NCBI GenBank assembly: GCA_021780975.1
Contig: JAJXXS010000180.1
Location: 1 to 22,615 of the forward strand
DNA: 22,615 nt
Direction of reading: 5' to 3'
From: Pseudomonadota bacterium
GTDB lineage: Bacteria; Pseudomonadota; Gammaproteobacteria; Burkholderiales; Thiobacillaceae
Shown: positions 7,913 through 13,918 of the stretch, in pieces
Numbering within the stretch: position 1 is the first letter of the stretch
Layout: each line of letters opens with the position of its first letter
Notes under the pieces: model-generated
What the model was told of the DNA's origin: nothing
Databases searched by the model: none
What the model saw: only the letters and a program-made list of their open reading frames with translations
Position numbers and translations under genes: made by a program

Positions 7913-8194
7913 TCATAGCCTGCGCTGATTGCGCTGATGATTTCCTGTTTGCCTTGCACGGTTGCGCATCCCCGTCAGGACATAGATCACGTCCACGCCC
8001 ATATATGCAAGCGAGGAGAGGAAGCACGCCTTCATCTGGCGCTCGCCTTGCTCGTAGTAGCAATACCCGCGCAGACTGACGCCTGCCGCTTGGGCCATCT
8101 GTGGCTGGGTCATTCCCAGGCGTTCGCGCTCTTCTCTCAACCTGGCGCCGTGCTTATCCGACGGAAATCTTTGCCAGGCTGCACGTTCGTGCAT
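7913..8194 (-). CDS. XRE-family helix-turn-helix regulator
   Basis: The 93-residue product contains a lambda-repressor-like HTH: GARLREERERLGMTQPQMAQAAGVSLRGYCYYEQGERQMKACFLSSLAYMGVDVIYVLTG, a layout typical of phage and ICE regulators. I chose the ATG at 8194 because GAGGAG sits 4-5 bases upstream; a GTG seven codons earlier would lie inside the adjacent structured element. The last 17 residues (RARQTGNHQRNQRRL) are Arg/Gln-rich and look frameshifted, while another frame across the same bases reads VQGKQEIISAISAGYEDLDSDE, which is more protein-like. It is the first gene of the run towards topB and may control it. It probably binds DNA as a dimer. Confidence 0.85.
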   Translation of the reverse strand: MHERAAWQRFPSDKHGARLREERERLGMTQPQMAQAAGVSLRGYCYYEQGERQMKACFLSSLAYMGVDVIYVLTGMRNRARQTGNHQRNQRRL

Positions 8195-8208
8195 TATGCT
8201 CCTCACAA

Positions 8209-8435
8209 TCGTCACAGGTGGGCTCCCTGGCCACGCTGTGGTTCAGGGAGGGTCGCGCTGCCCGCCCCTCCCTTGAGCGGACGTGCTGGCAGCGCCCTTA
8301 ACTGCCGTGCATGGCAGTCCACCGGTTGCCCCAGACCGGAAACTGGGGTGCCTCCTGCGGTTGCAAACGCAGGCGCCGGTATGGCGTTCCATATCCTGTC
8401 CGCCCCTGACCGGCCAGGGAGCCCACCTGTGACGA
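8209..8435. ncRNA. Structured RNA-like element A with 24-bp perfect terminal inverted repeats
   Basis: Bases 8209-8232 and 8412-8435 are perfect inverted repeats of 24 bp. Between them are at least three perfect hairpins: ACTGCC/GGCAGT (8301-8306/8313-8318), CCCCAG/CTGGGG (8329-8334/8343-8348) and CCTGCG/CGCAGG (8354-8359/8368-8373), with ACCGG (8321-8325) able to pair with CCGGT (8376-8380) around the last two. Blocks CTGGCAGCGCCCTT (8286-8299), CACCGGT (8320-8326), TGCCTCC (8349-8355) and CCGCCCC (8400-8406) recur in the same order in element B. The transcribed strand is not known. It could be a solo IscB omega/HEARO-type RNA or a cis-regulatory leader of the XRE operon; no nuclease gene is present in the window. 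Confidence 0.6.
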
Positions 8436-8544
8436 CATCCTCATGTTCGGGTAACAGAATTCGATCAAAGGCCCCGGCAGACATCCCGATCCCGGTAGCC
8501 TGCCGGCTCTCCTGCCTCAATTGCGTGGTAGTCACTGGGCTCAT
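8212..8544 (-). CDS. ORF coupled to the ParB-like gene and running into RNA element A (110 aa)
   Basis: An ATG at 8544 overlaps the stop of the ParB/sulfiredoxin-like gene (ATGA) and has a strong GGGAGGG site 7 bases upstream, so translation very probably starts here. The first 36 codons (MSPVTTTQLRQESRQATGIG and onward) lie outside element A; the remaining two-thirds simply reads through the element's hairpins (ending KGGAGSATLPEPQRGQGAHL), with a composition more like a translated structured RNA than a folded protein. It may be a gene whose 3' part was replaced by insertion of the element, or only a short leader. Confidence 0.4.
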   Translation of the reverse strand: MSPVTTTQLRQESRQATGIGMSAGAFDRILLPEHEDVVTGGLPGRSGADRIWNAIPAPAFATAGGTPVSGLGQPVDCHARQLRALPARPLKGGAGSATLPEPQRGQGAHL

Positions 8545-9254
8545 CGCGCGGCCCTCCCCGACAAAAAGCCAAACCATCCACCCCGCTTTTGCAGCATCGC
8601 CTCCACGGCGATGCGGTCCAGCAGGCGCTCGCCTTTGCGGGACTTGTGCAACAGCCGCACGGCGTAGCGTTCGTGCATCCAGCCGCCGGTATCGTCGCGC
8701 GAGGCGCGCTCGCGTACCGGGATCAGTTCCTCATCGCGTGGCAAGCGGTTTTTGAGAATCGGCCAGGCGCGATAGAGCGTCCAGTCCACGCGATAATCCT
8801 CCAGGCTCACCCCGTGCAGCATGCAAAGCCCGGTGCGATGGAAATCGAACCGGGCGATGCAGGTGCGATGATTGCCGTCGCCGGCAACGTACCATTTCAT
8901 TCCGTCCAGGGAGACGTAGTACATGGGCGGCAGCTTGCCGGCGGTGGCAAGGTAATAGGGGCGGTTCTTCTGATGCAGGGCGAGGTTCTCGCGCATGCGC
9001 TTGCCCTGTTGCAGGAATTCCAGCCAGCTGAGTCCGACGTAGTCCGGGTGCTGGGTGCCCACCACCGTGAAGACGTTGATGGAATGGCCACTGCTCCAGT
9101 ATTTGTCGGTGATGAAGGGTGTCACACTCTGGAAAAGCCGCTCATTCCAGGGCAGCAGTTTTTCATTCGCCCAATGCGGCGGTGCCGCCAGGGATTGCTC
9201 CAGCAGACCGCCCCGCTGCTCCAGGGGGGTAAGGGTCGAAACGACGGACGTCAT
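8541..9254 (-). CDS. ParB/sulfiredoxin-fold domain protein coupled to the FtsH-like protease
   Basis: The 237-residue product contains MYYVSLDGMKWYVAGDGNHRTCIARFDFHRTG, in which GDGNHR (residues 125-130) corresponds to the ligand-binding motif of the ParB/sulfiredoxin fold (GERR in true ParB, G..HR in others). This superfamily includes CTPases, nucleases and phosphotransferases, so the motif alone does not give the activity. The N-terminus (PPHWANEKLLPWNERLFQSVTPFITDKYWSSGHSINVFTVVGTQHP) is unfamiliar. The ATG overlaps the stop of the FtsH-like gene (ATGA). It is not the segregation ParB, which is encoded at 19825-21516. The pairing with a membrane protease is the most telling context. Confidence 0.72.
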   Translation of the reverse strand: MTSVVSTLTPLEQRGGLLEQSLAAPPHWANEKLLPWNERLFQSVTPFITDKYWSSGHSINVFTVVGTQHPDYVGLSWLEFLQQGKRMRENLALHQKNRPYYLATAGKLPPMYYVSLDGMKWYVAGDGNHRTCIARFDFHRTGLCMLHGVSLEDYRVDWTLYRAWPILKNRLPRDEELIPVRERASRDDTGGWMHERYAVRLLHKSRKGERLLDRIAVEAMLQKRGGWFGFLSGRAAR

Positions 9255-11077
9255 GCCTTCTGCTCCATCAGTTGGAGGACTTCCTGCTTGTCCAGGGTGA
9301 CTTGTTCCATGAGCTTGTCGGCCATGCGGGAGATGGCATCCTTGCTGGCCAGGACGATCTCCCTGGCGTGGTCATAGGCCCGGTTGACGATGACGACCGC
9401 CTCGCGCTCGATGCGCTCCCGGGTGCCGCCGCTGACCTGATTGAGGTCGGCCACACCACTGCGGCCCAGGGATTCGCCCATGCCCCATTGAGCGACCATG
9501 GAGAGAGCAATCTGGTAGGCGCGCTCCATGTCGTTGGAGGCGCCGGTGGTAACGTCCCCAAAAAATACCTCCTCCGCGGCCCGTCCGCCCAAAAGCACCT
9601 GCAGGCGTGCGCGGATTTCGGATTCCTTGAGAGATACCGCGTCGCGCTCCGGCACCTGCAGCATCAGGCCCAGGGCCTGGCTGCGCGGCTCGATCGTGAC
9701 TTTTTCCACGGGATCCCCGGACACCGTGAGAGCGACCACGGCATGCCCCGATTCGTGGATGGCGGTGGTGCGCCGCTCGGATTCGAGCAGGTCCAAATCC
9801 TGGCGCGGATCGCCCATGAGCAATTTATCGCGTGCGGCCAGCAGATCGGCCTGGGAGAGCCGGTCCTTGCCCTCGCGCGCGGCGCGAATGAGCGCCTCGT
9901 TGACGAGGCTGGAGAGCTGAGCGCCGGAGAATCCCACGCAGATGCGGGCGAGCTGCGCGGCGTCGATATCCGGGTTGCCCAGGTGCTCCTTGAGGTAGAC
10001 CCGCAGGATGTCCTCGCGACCCTTGAGGCTTGGGGCGCTGACCTGGATGATGCGATCGAAACGGCCGGGCCGCAGCACGGCGTCGTCCATGGCGTCCATG
10101 CGGTTGGTGGCGGCGATGACGATGATGTGGCTCTTGCCATTGTCGATGCCGTCCATCTGCACGAGCAGCTCGTTTAAGGTCTGCTCCGATTCGGAGTGCG
10201 AACTCATGCCGCCGCGCTTCTTGGCCAGGGCATCGATCTCGTCGATGAAGATGACGGCCTTGCGTGAGCGGCGCGCCTTCTTGAAGAGCGACCGCACGCG
10301 CGACGCGCCCATGCCGACGAACATTTCCACGAACTCGGAGCCGGAGACGGCGTAGAAGGGCGCATCGCAGGCCTTGGCGAAGGCCTTGGCAAGCATGGTC
10401 TTGCCGCCGCCCGGGGGGCCGACCAGGAGGATGCCTTTGGGCAGTTTTGCGCCCAGGCGCGAGAAATCGTTCGGGCGGGCCAGAAAGGCGACGGCCTCAC
10501 GCACGTCTCGTACGGCCTCGTCGATGCCGGCGATGTGCTCAAAGGACACTGGGATATCCTTGGGTTTGATGGCCCGGATGCGTTTGCCCGTGATGAGCTT
10601 CGTGGCTTTCATCTGCACCCAGACCAGGACAAAGACGAAGGCGATGATCATGAGAAGCTGGCCGAGGATGGCGCCCAGGGGCACGACGTCGGCCAAAAAG
10701 GCGAACACGCCATCGTGCAGCATCCTGGCCTGCGCCTCGAAACTGGGCGTGGGTTGAACCTTGATGGCCTGTACCTTTTTGTCGATCAGATACTCCATGA
10801 ACTTGGCGACATGCAGAGTGTTGATGCCGTAGCGCCAGGCATGGCCATCAGTGGTTCGCAGAAATACGACGGAGTTCTTGGGGCTGATCTCATCGATCTC
10901 GGCCAGGATGACGCGGCCGGTGTCGACCATCTGCTTGACGGCGTCCTTGTCCACCTGGGGGGTATCGGTGGGCGAGAAGGGCGTCCAGGCGGGCGCCGGG
11001 GCGGCAGTGGCCGGCGAGGCCAAGGCGATGGCCAATGCCACGGCGACCAGAGGCCTGCGCAAGGGCAATGAGGGCAT
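9251..11077 (-). CDS. ftsH: FtsH-like ATP-dependent zinc metalloprotease
   Basis: From ATG 11077 the protein has 608 residues. The order is an N-terminal hydrophobic segment (9-25), a periplasmic domain, a second transmembrane helix (about 135-157), and an AAA+ domain with Walker A GPPGGGKT (220-227), pore loop FVGMGASRVR (253-262), Walker B VIFIDEID (275-282) and second region of homology RPGRFDR (336-342). The M41 protease domain has HESGH (441-445) and probable third zinc ligand Asp516 in TGASNDMERA. All key residues are present, so it should be an active membrane-anchored hexameric protease. The frame stays open to 11275 and an ATG at 11125 is possible; neither ATG has a good Shine-Dalgarno site, but the signal-anchor layout favours 11077. 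It is probably an extra copy beside the host ftsH. Confidence 0.93.
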   Translation of the reverse strand: MPSLPLRRPLVAVALAIALASPATAAPAPAWTPFSPTDTPQVDKDAVKQMVDTGRVILAEIDEISPKNSVVFLRTTDGHAWRYGINTLHVAKFMEYLIDKKVQAIKVQPTPSFEAQARMLHDGVFAFLADVVPLGAILGQLLMIIAFVFVLVWVQMKATKLITGKRIRAIKPKDIPVSFEHIAGIDEAVRDVREAVAFLARPNDFSRLGAKLPKGILLVGPPGGGKTMLAKAFAKACDAPFYAVSGSEFVEMFVGMGASRVRSLFKKARRSRKAVIFIDEIDALAKKRGGMSSHSESEQTLNELLVQMDGIDNGKSHIIVIAATNRMDAMDDAVLRPGRFDRIIQVSAPSLKGREDILRVYLKEHLGNPDIDAAQLARICVGFSGAQLSSLVNEALIRAAREGKDRLSQADLLAARDKLLMGDPRQDLDLLESERRTTAIHESGHAVVALTVSGDPVEKVTIEPRSQALGLMLQVPERDAVSLKESEIRARLQVLLGGRAAEEVFFGDVTTGASNDMERAYQIALSMVAQWGMGESLGRSGVADLNQVSGGTRERIEREAVVIVNRAYDHAREIVLASKDAISRMADKLMEQVTLDKQEVLQLMEQKA

Positions 11078-11090
11078 GGTTAAATGCAAC

Positions 11091-11111
11091 CATGGATGCA
11101 TGCCAGCATGC
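11091..11111. repeat. 21-bp CATG-rich motif upstream of ftsH-like gene (copy 1)
   Basis: The sequence CATGGATGCATGCCAGCATG followed by C matches bases 12277-12297 at 18 of 21 positions. In the minus orientation it ends 13 bases before the chosen ATG of the ftsH-like gene. If translation started at the ATG at 11125, it would be coding. It is rich in GCATGC half-sites and may be an operator. Confidence 0.4.
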
Positions 11112-11132
11112 GTACATGTATTCATGTTCAAA

Positions 11133-11537
11133 TCAGTGCCCGTTCTTGTTGAGATGAGCGTTTGCATAGACCTCAAGGAAGATTCCCTGAAGCTCCAACA
11201 TCTCTTCGAGAATCTTTGCTGTTGCATCGGCTCGGAGATCCGCAAATTTAACTGCTTCACGCCACTGACTGCCAAGGCTCTTCGCCCGCTCGATCAAGCT
11301 GTTCCGCAGGAATAGCGCGAGCGCGCTTTGGTACTTCACCACTTGCATGGATTCGTCGAGCAGGCTCTTGACTTCTTCAGGCCTCCTGGCATTGCTTTCA
11401 ACGCCATAGACTGCATTGACGGCCCTCTCCCGTTCGCCTTTGCACCAATCAAACCGCGTGTCGAACCAATGCATTGCATGGCGATGACCGTCTGGTTCCG
11501 ATATCCACCTGTCCATGATCAAAGTCGCTGTGGTCAT
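11133..11537 (-). CDS. Hypothetical helical protein (134 aa)
   Basis: The product starts MTTATLIMDRWISEPDGHRHAMHWFDTRFDWCKGERERAVNAVYGVES and continues as long amphipathic helices (VKSLLDESMQVVKYQSALALFLRNSLIERAKSLG, FADLRADATAKILEEMLELQGIFLEVYANAHL). AGGTGA lies about 7 bases before ATG. Its start overlaps the stop of a 17-codon mini-ORF (ATGA). Codon use is less GC-rich than in ftsH and topB. I do not recognise a family. Confidence 0.7.
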   Translation of the reverse strand: MTTATLIMDRWISEPDGHRHAMHWFDTRFDWCKGERERAVNAVYGVESNARRPEEVKSLLDESMQVVKYQSALALFLRNSLIERAKSLGSQWREAVKFADLRADATAKILEEMLELQGIFLEVYANAHLNKNGH

Positions 11538-11587
11538 CGCGGCTCACCTCTCGCGATTTGCTGGTTGATGATTTGCACGGTCTTCAT
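11534..11587 (-). CDS. 17-codon leader-type mini-ORF
   Basis: ATG at 11585-11587 opens MKTVQIINQQIARGEPR, ending in TGA that overlaps the start of the 134-aa gene as ATGA. GGAG lies 6 bases before the ATG. Position and coupling suggest a translated leader peptide, although an ORF this short may be fortuitous. Confidence 0.35.
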   Translation of the reverse strand: MKTVQIINQQIARGEPR

Positions 11588-11634
11588 TTCATTCTCCAAT
11601 TTTTGGACATCCGTATTCGGTTGCGGGCACCGGG

Positions 11635-11910
11635 TCAGGGGTGACGCCCACAGGGGCAGCAGTTCACGTCGATGCCAGTGAGGCTGCACTCACCAGGTCC
11701 GGCTTCGTAGGGAACGAAGTCCGGATCGAAGCCGCGTTTCCTGAGCGCCGCTTCCGTTTCGCCGCGATCAGCCTCTGGTGCCTTGGCGAGGATAGCCGCG
11801 TAAGCAGCCTGCACGCGGGTTTCATACAAAACGTCTGACTGCCCGCATCGTCTTGCTGCTTCTCTCTCGGCGTCTTCAATGAGTGTGGAAAGATTTCTTT
11901 GTGTACACAT
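11635..11910 (-). CDS. Hypothetical ICE-type protein with C-terminal cysteine motif (91 aa)
   Basis: The protein ends GECSLTGIDVNCCPCGRHP, a C-terminal C.LTGID..CCPCGRH motif that recurs in small proteins of proteobacterial integrative elements and plasmids and probably binds a metal. Its N-terminal part is helical (LIEDAEREAARRCGQSDVLYETRVQAAYAAILAKAPEADRGETEAALRKRGFDPDFVPYE). GGAGGT lies 8 bases before the ATG. It is the first gene downstream of RNA element B. No biochemical role is known to me. Confidence 0.8.
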   Translation of the reverse strand: MCTQRNLSTLIEDAEREAARRCGQSDVLYETRVQAAYAAILAKAPEADRGETEAALRKRGFDPDFVPYEAGPGECSLTGIDVNCCPCGRHP

Positions 11911-12000
11911 GATTCACGACCTCCATGCTTTCGTATCAAATTGGATCGATATTGGGCTACCCATGCACGCCGCACCTTTACGCACGGTCCGTTACATTGT

Positions 12001-12256
12001 CGGGAGTGTGATGAGGTGGGGCGGTGTATACCCAAAGGTACGATCCGACCCGAGCTGCAGGGGATCGGTTCGTTGGGTGTCGCACTGTCAGCGCCCTTGG
12101 TCGCAAGCCGAAATGAGCGGTCTTGCGTCCCCCGGTGAACTTCAACACCGGTCGTTTGAAGTGCCCTCCACCGTCCGGACGGTGGACGTCGCCCTGGGTT
12201 CAGGGACGACACCGCGTATTCCCGTTCACCGCCCCGCCTCATCACACTCTCCCGGG
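12001..12256. ncRNA. Structured RNA-like element B, homologous in layout to element A
   Basis: The outer arms 12007-12026 and 12227-12246 are inverted repeats with one mismatch in 20 bp, extended by CGGGAG/CTCCCG with a 2-base offset. Inside are hairpins GCAAG/CTTGC (12103-12107/12122-12126), CCGGTG/CACCGG (12132-12137/12146-12151), the 18-base palindrome 12168-12185 and GTCG.CCTG/CAGG..CGAC (12188-12210). Shared blocks with element A, in the same order: CTGTCAGCGCCCTT (12085-12098), CACCGGT (12146-12152), GTGCCCTCC (12161-12169) and CCGCCCC (12229-12235). Stem sequences differ while the hairpins remain, which argues for selection on structure. It fills most of the roughly 390-base gap between the gene ending at 12298 and the one starting at 11910. 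Confidence 0.6.
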
Positions 12257-12276
12257 CCATCATGCCGTCCTACAAA

Positions 12277-12297
12277 CATGGGTGCATGCAATCATGC
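12277..12297. repeat. 21-bp CATG-rich motif (copy 2), between element B and the RHH-like gene
   Basis: The sequence CATGGGTGCATGCAATCATG plus C matches 11091-11111 at 18 of 21 positions. In the minus orientation it is 13 bases before an ATG at 12263, the same distance as copy 1 from the ftsH ATG, but here the frame that follows only reads through element B and is not a convincing gene. Confidence 0.35.
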
Positions 12298-12648
12298 TCA
12301 TGCCTCCGATCCGAATCGGCGCACCAGCGCTGTGTAGATGAACTCGCGTCGCTGGATATGGGCAATCCGCGCGAAGCGTACGACTTCATCGAGAAGCCCT
12401 TTTTTGATCCACATGCGCAGCGGTATTGCGTCGCCGGCCCGGTAAAGCGGTCTGTAATTCGGCGTCGGGCCGCGCCGAGACGCTTCATGCCAGGCGATGA
12501 AATCCTCGATCGCCTGATGATAGAGATCGCGTTGGATGCGGCCGAATTGCCGGCTCGCCCCGGCGAGCGCCAGCTTGAGCGCAGAAGGCACATACAGCAG
12601 GACGCTCACGTACCCGGCTTGCACATGGTTAGGCGCAGGGGAGGTCAT
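12298..12648 (-). CDS. Small protein with ribbon-helix-helix-like C-terminus (116 aa)
   Basis: The open frame extends upstream, but the ATG at 12648 overlaps the stop of the DUF2934 gene (ATGA) and gives a sensible protein (MTSPAPNHVQAGYVSVLLYV). The middle (IQRDLYHQAIEDFIAWHE) is helical. The C-terminus IPLRMWIKKGLLDEVVRFARIAHIQRREFIYTALVRRF has the strand-helix-helix pattern of plasmid-type ribbon-helix-helix DNA-binding proteins, though I cannot confirm the fold. It is the last gene before RNA element B. It may be a regulator of the ssb-led gene group. Confidence 0.7.
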   Translation of the reverse strand: MTSPAPNHVQAGYVSVLLYVPSALKLALAGASRQFGRIQRDLYHQAIEDFIAWHEASRRGPTPNYRPLYRAGDAIPLRMWIKKGLLDEVVRFARIAHIQRREFIYTALVRRFGSEA

Positions 12649-13133
12649 CCCGACGCCTGTGCGTCCGCGTGTTCCCGCATGCCCATCGCTCGCGCGGGCG
12701 AGGACTGCATCACCCGCTGCTCGGCTTCCAGCCAATGCCCCAGGGCATCGCCATCGCCGCGCTCCTGGGCGATGCGCCAGGCCTCCTCCCTGATGAGGAA
12801 CTCGGTATCCCGTGGCGGTGAATTGGAGGGCGTTGGCGCAAGACTGGACGCTGTGGCGTCGTCACCGCCATCCCCGTCCTGTACGTCATAACGCGCATGC
12901 ACGTATGCACGCCCTGCCTTCGTGAGGCGGTAATCGACCCGATGGTCTGAGGTTTCGTAGGGTTCCAGCAATTCGAATGCCGCGAGCACCGCGAGGGTCG
13001 TGGAATAAATGCGACGCCCCTGCGCGTCCTGAAAGCCGCCCCCGACTTGCGTGAGGCCTTTGCCGGTGGCCAGATAGTCGAGCACTGCGTTCTGGGCTGA
13101 ACTCAAGCGTCGTGTGAGCTGGTGGGTGGTCAT
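12645..13133 (-). CDS. DUF2934 protein with N-terminal winged-helix-like region (162 aa)
   Basis: Residues 5-85 (RRLSSAQNAVLDYLATGKGLTQV...LAAFELLEPYE...VDYRLTKAGRAYVHARY) look like a winged helix with an LTKAG wing end. A linker rich in Asp, Ser and Pro follows. Residues about 108-140 (DTEFLIREEAWRIAQERGDGDALGHWLEAEQRV) match the DUF2934 pattern, in which an AYxxWExEG..EGHxxxHWLxAE-type motif recurs. GGAGGT lies 6 bases before the ATG. Starts and stops overlap both neighbours. Its role is unknown; a DNA-binding regulator is plausible. Confidence 0.78.
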   Translation of the reverse strand: MTTHQLTRRLSSAQNAVLDYLATGKGLTQVGGGFQDAQGRRIYSTTLAVLAAFELLEPYETSDHRVDYRLTKAGRAYVHARYDVQDGDGGDDATASSLAPTPSNSPPRDTEFLIREEAWRIAQERGDGDALGHWLEAEQRVMQSSPARAMGMREHADAQASG

Positions 13134-13372
13134 GGGTTTACCTCCATCTCTGTGATCTCGTGTTCGATGATTTCGCCGTCATAGGCAATCCACACCTCCA
13201 CTTCCGCGCGACGGAGTCTGGGCCTCACGGTCCGCTCGCGCCTTCGGGCGAGCACCTTGAAGCCGTGGAACGTGGCGCTGCCCTCGCCGTGTCCGGCCGC
13301 CTCGCAGGCGGTCGTCCAGGCGATGCCGCGCATGGCCGCGAGTTCCGTGGAACTTGGCTGGATTGCGTCCAT
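13130..13372 (-). CDS. Hypothetical protein (80 aa)
   Basis: The frame is open far upstream inside ssb, but ATG 13372 has GGGAG 6 bases upstream and lies 10 bases after the ssb stop. The product, MDAIQPSSTELAAMRGIAWT through VEVWIAYDGEIIEHEITEMEVNP, has a basic centre (LARRRERTVRPRLRRAEVEVWI) and an acidic end. No family is recognised. It is coupled to the DUF2934 gene by ATGA. Confidence 0.65.
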   Translation of the reverse strand: MDAIQPSSTELAAMRGIAWTTACEAAGHGEGSATFHGFKVLARRRERTVRPRLRRAEVEVWIAYDGEIIEHEITEMEVNP

Positions 13373-13382
13373 GGCGGGCTCC

Positions 13383-13775
13383 CTACTCGTCGCGCGCCTC
13401 GCCCTTGGGCGGGCGAAACTTGACCGATTCGATGCGTGAGAGCGACAGGAAGATGCCGTCGGCCACCAGGCGGTGGGCCGTGCGCTCGGCACCGGACTCC
13501 TTGTCCTCCCACTCATCCTCGACGATGCGGCCGATGACGTTGACCCGGCAACCCTTGCGCAGGTGCTCCGCGGCCTGGTCCGCCTGCCTGCCCCAGGCAT
13601 CGACGGTCATCCAGAAACCGCCGGATTGTTTAATCTCTCCGGTGTCGTGGTCTGGTTTATATTCATCGAAGTAGACTCGGAACGATGCGACTTTGCGATC
13701 CTCTCCCTTGACGGAGACGGTTTTGAGCGTGGGGTTGTCCCCGAGGTTGCCGGTACCTTGGTACACGTTTGGCAT
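13383..13775 (-). CDS. ssb: Single-stranded DNA-binding protein, ICE type
   Basis: The 130-residue product has the OB-fold layout of SSB: YQGTGNLGDNPTLKTVSVKGEDRKVASFRVYFDEYK...FWMTVDAWGRQADQAAEHLRKGCRVNVIGRIVEDEWEDKESGAERTAHRLVADGIFLSLSRIESV. It lacks the acidic ...DDDIPF tail of chromosomal SSB and ends PPKGEARDE, as expected of short element-encoded SSBs. The ATG at 13775 has GGAG 7 bases upstream; an ATG 18 bases earlier is less well placed. It should coat single-stranded DNA made during transfer or replication. It opens the gene group that runs to element B and is divergent from the plus-strand gene at 13919. Confidence 0.92.
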   Translation of the reverse strand: MPNVYQGTGNLGDNPTLKTVSVKGEDRKVASFRVYFDEYKPDHDTGEIKQSGGFWMTVDAWGRQADQAAEHLRKGCRVNVIGRIVEDEWEDKESGAERTAHRLVADGIFLSLSRIESVKFRPPKGEARDE

Positions 13776-13918
13776 GACTGCACTCCTTTGCAACAGGCGT
13801 TAAGCCCTACATCACAAAATCCATGCGCCCCGCCCGGCGATGGCCCTATAATTTCGCATCTATCGTAAGTAATAGTTTGATAGGCACACAAATTGCTTAA
13901 ATTGTTTGAGGCCCTTCG
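13776..13918. promoter_or_regulatory. AT-rich divergent control region between ssb and the plus-strand gene
   Basis: This 143-base spacer is AT-rich in its right half, unlike its surroundings. TATAAT at 13847-13852 could be a plus-strand -10 element, though no good -35 box precedes it. On the minus strand TTGTGT and TACGAT about 18 bases apart could serve ssb. CTATC (13860-13864) and GATAG (13879-13883) form an inverted repeat between them, a possible operator. A direct repeat of AATTG follows at about 13891-13905. Confidence 0.4.

Noticed and set aside
8209..8435. Insertion sequence
   Set aside because: It has perfect terminal inverted repeats but is only 227 bp, encodes no transposase and shows no clear target duplication; a structured RNA or small non-autonomous element fits better.
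10008..10355. Plus-strand open frames opposite the ftsH-like gene
   Set aside because: All are shadows of the AAA+ and protease domains, which are clearly encoded on the minus strand.
11664..12263. A 199-codon minus-strand frame crossing element B
   Set aside because: It translates the hairpins of element B and then the wrong frame of the 91-aa gene; its start has no convincing ribosome site.
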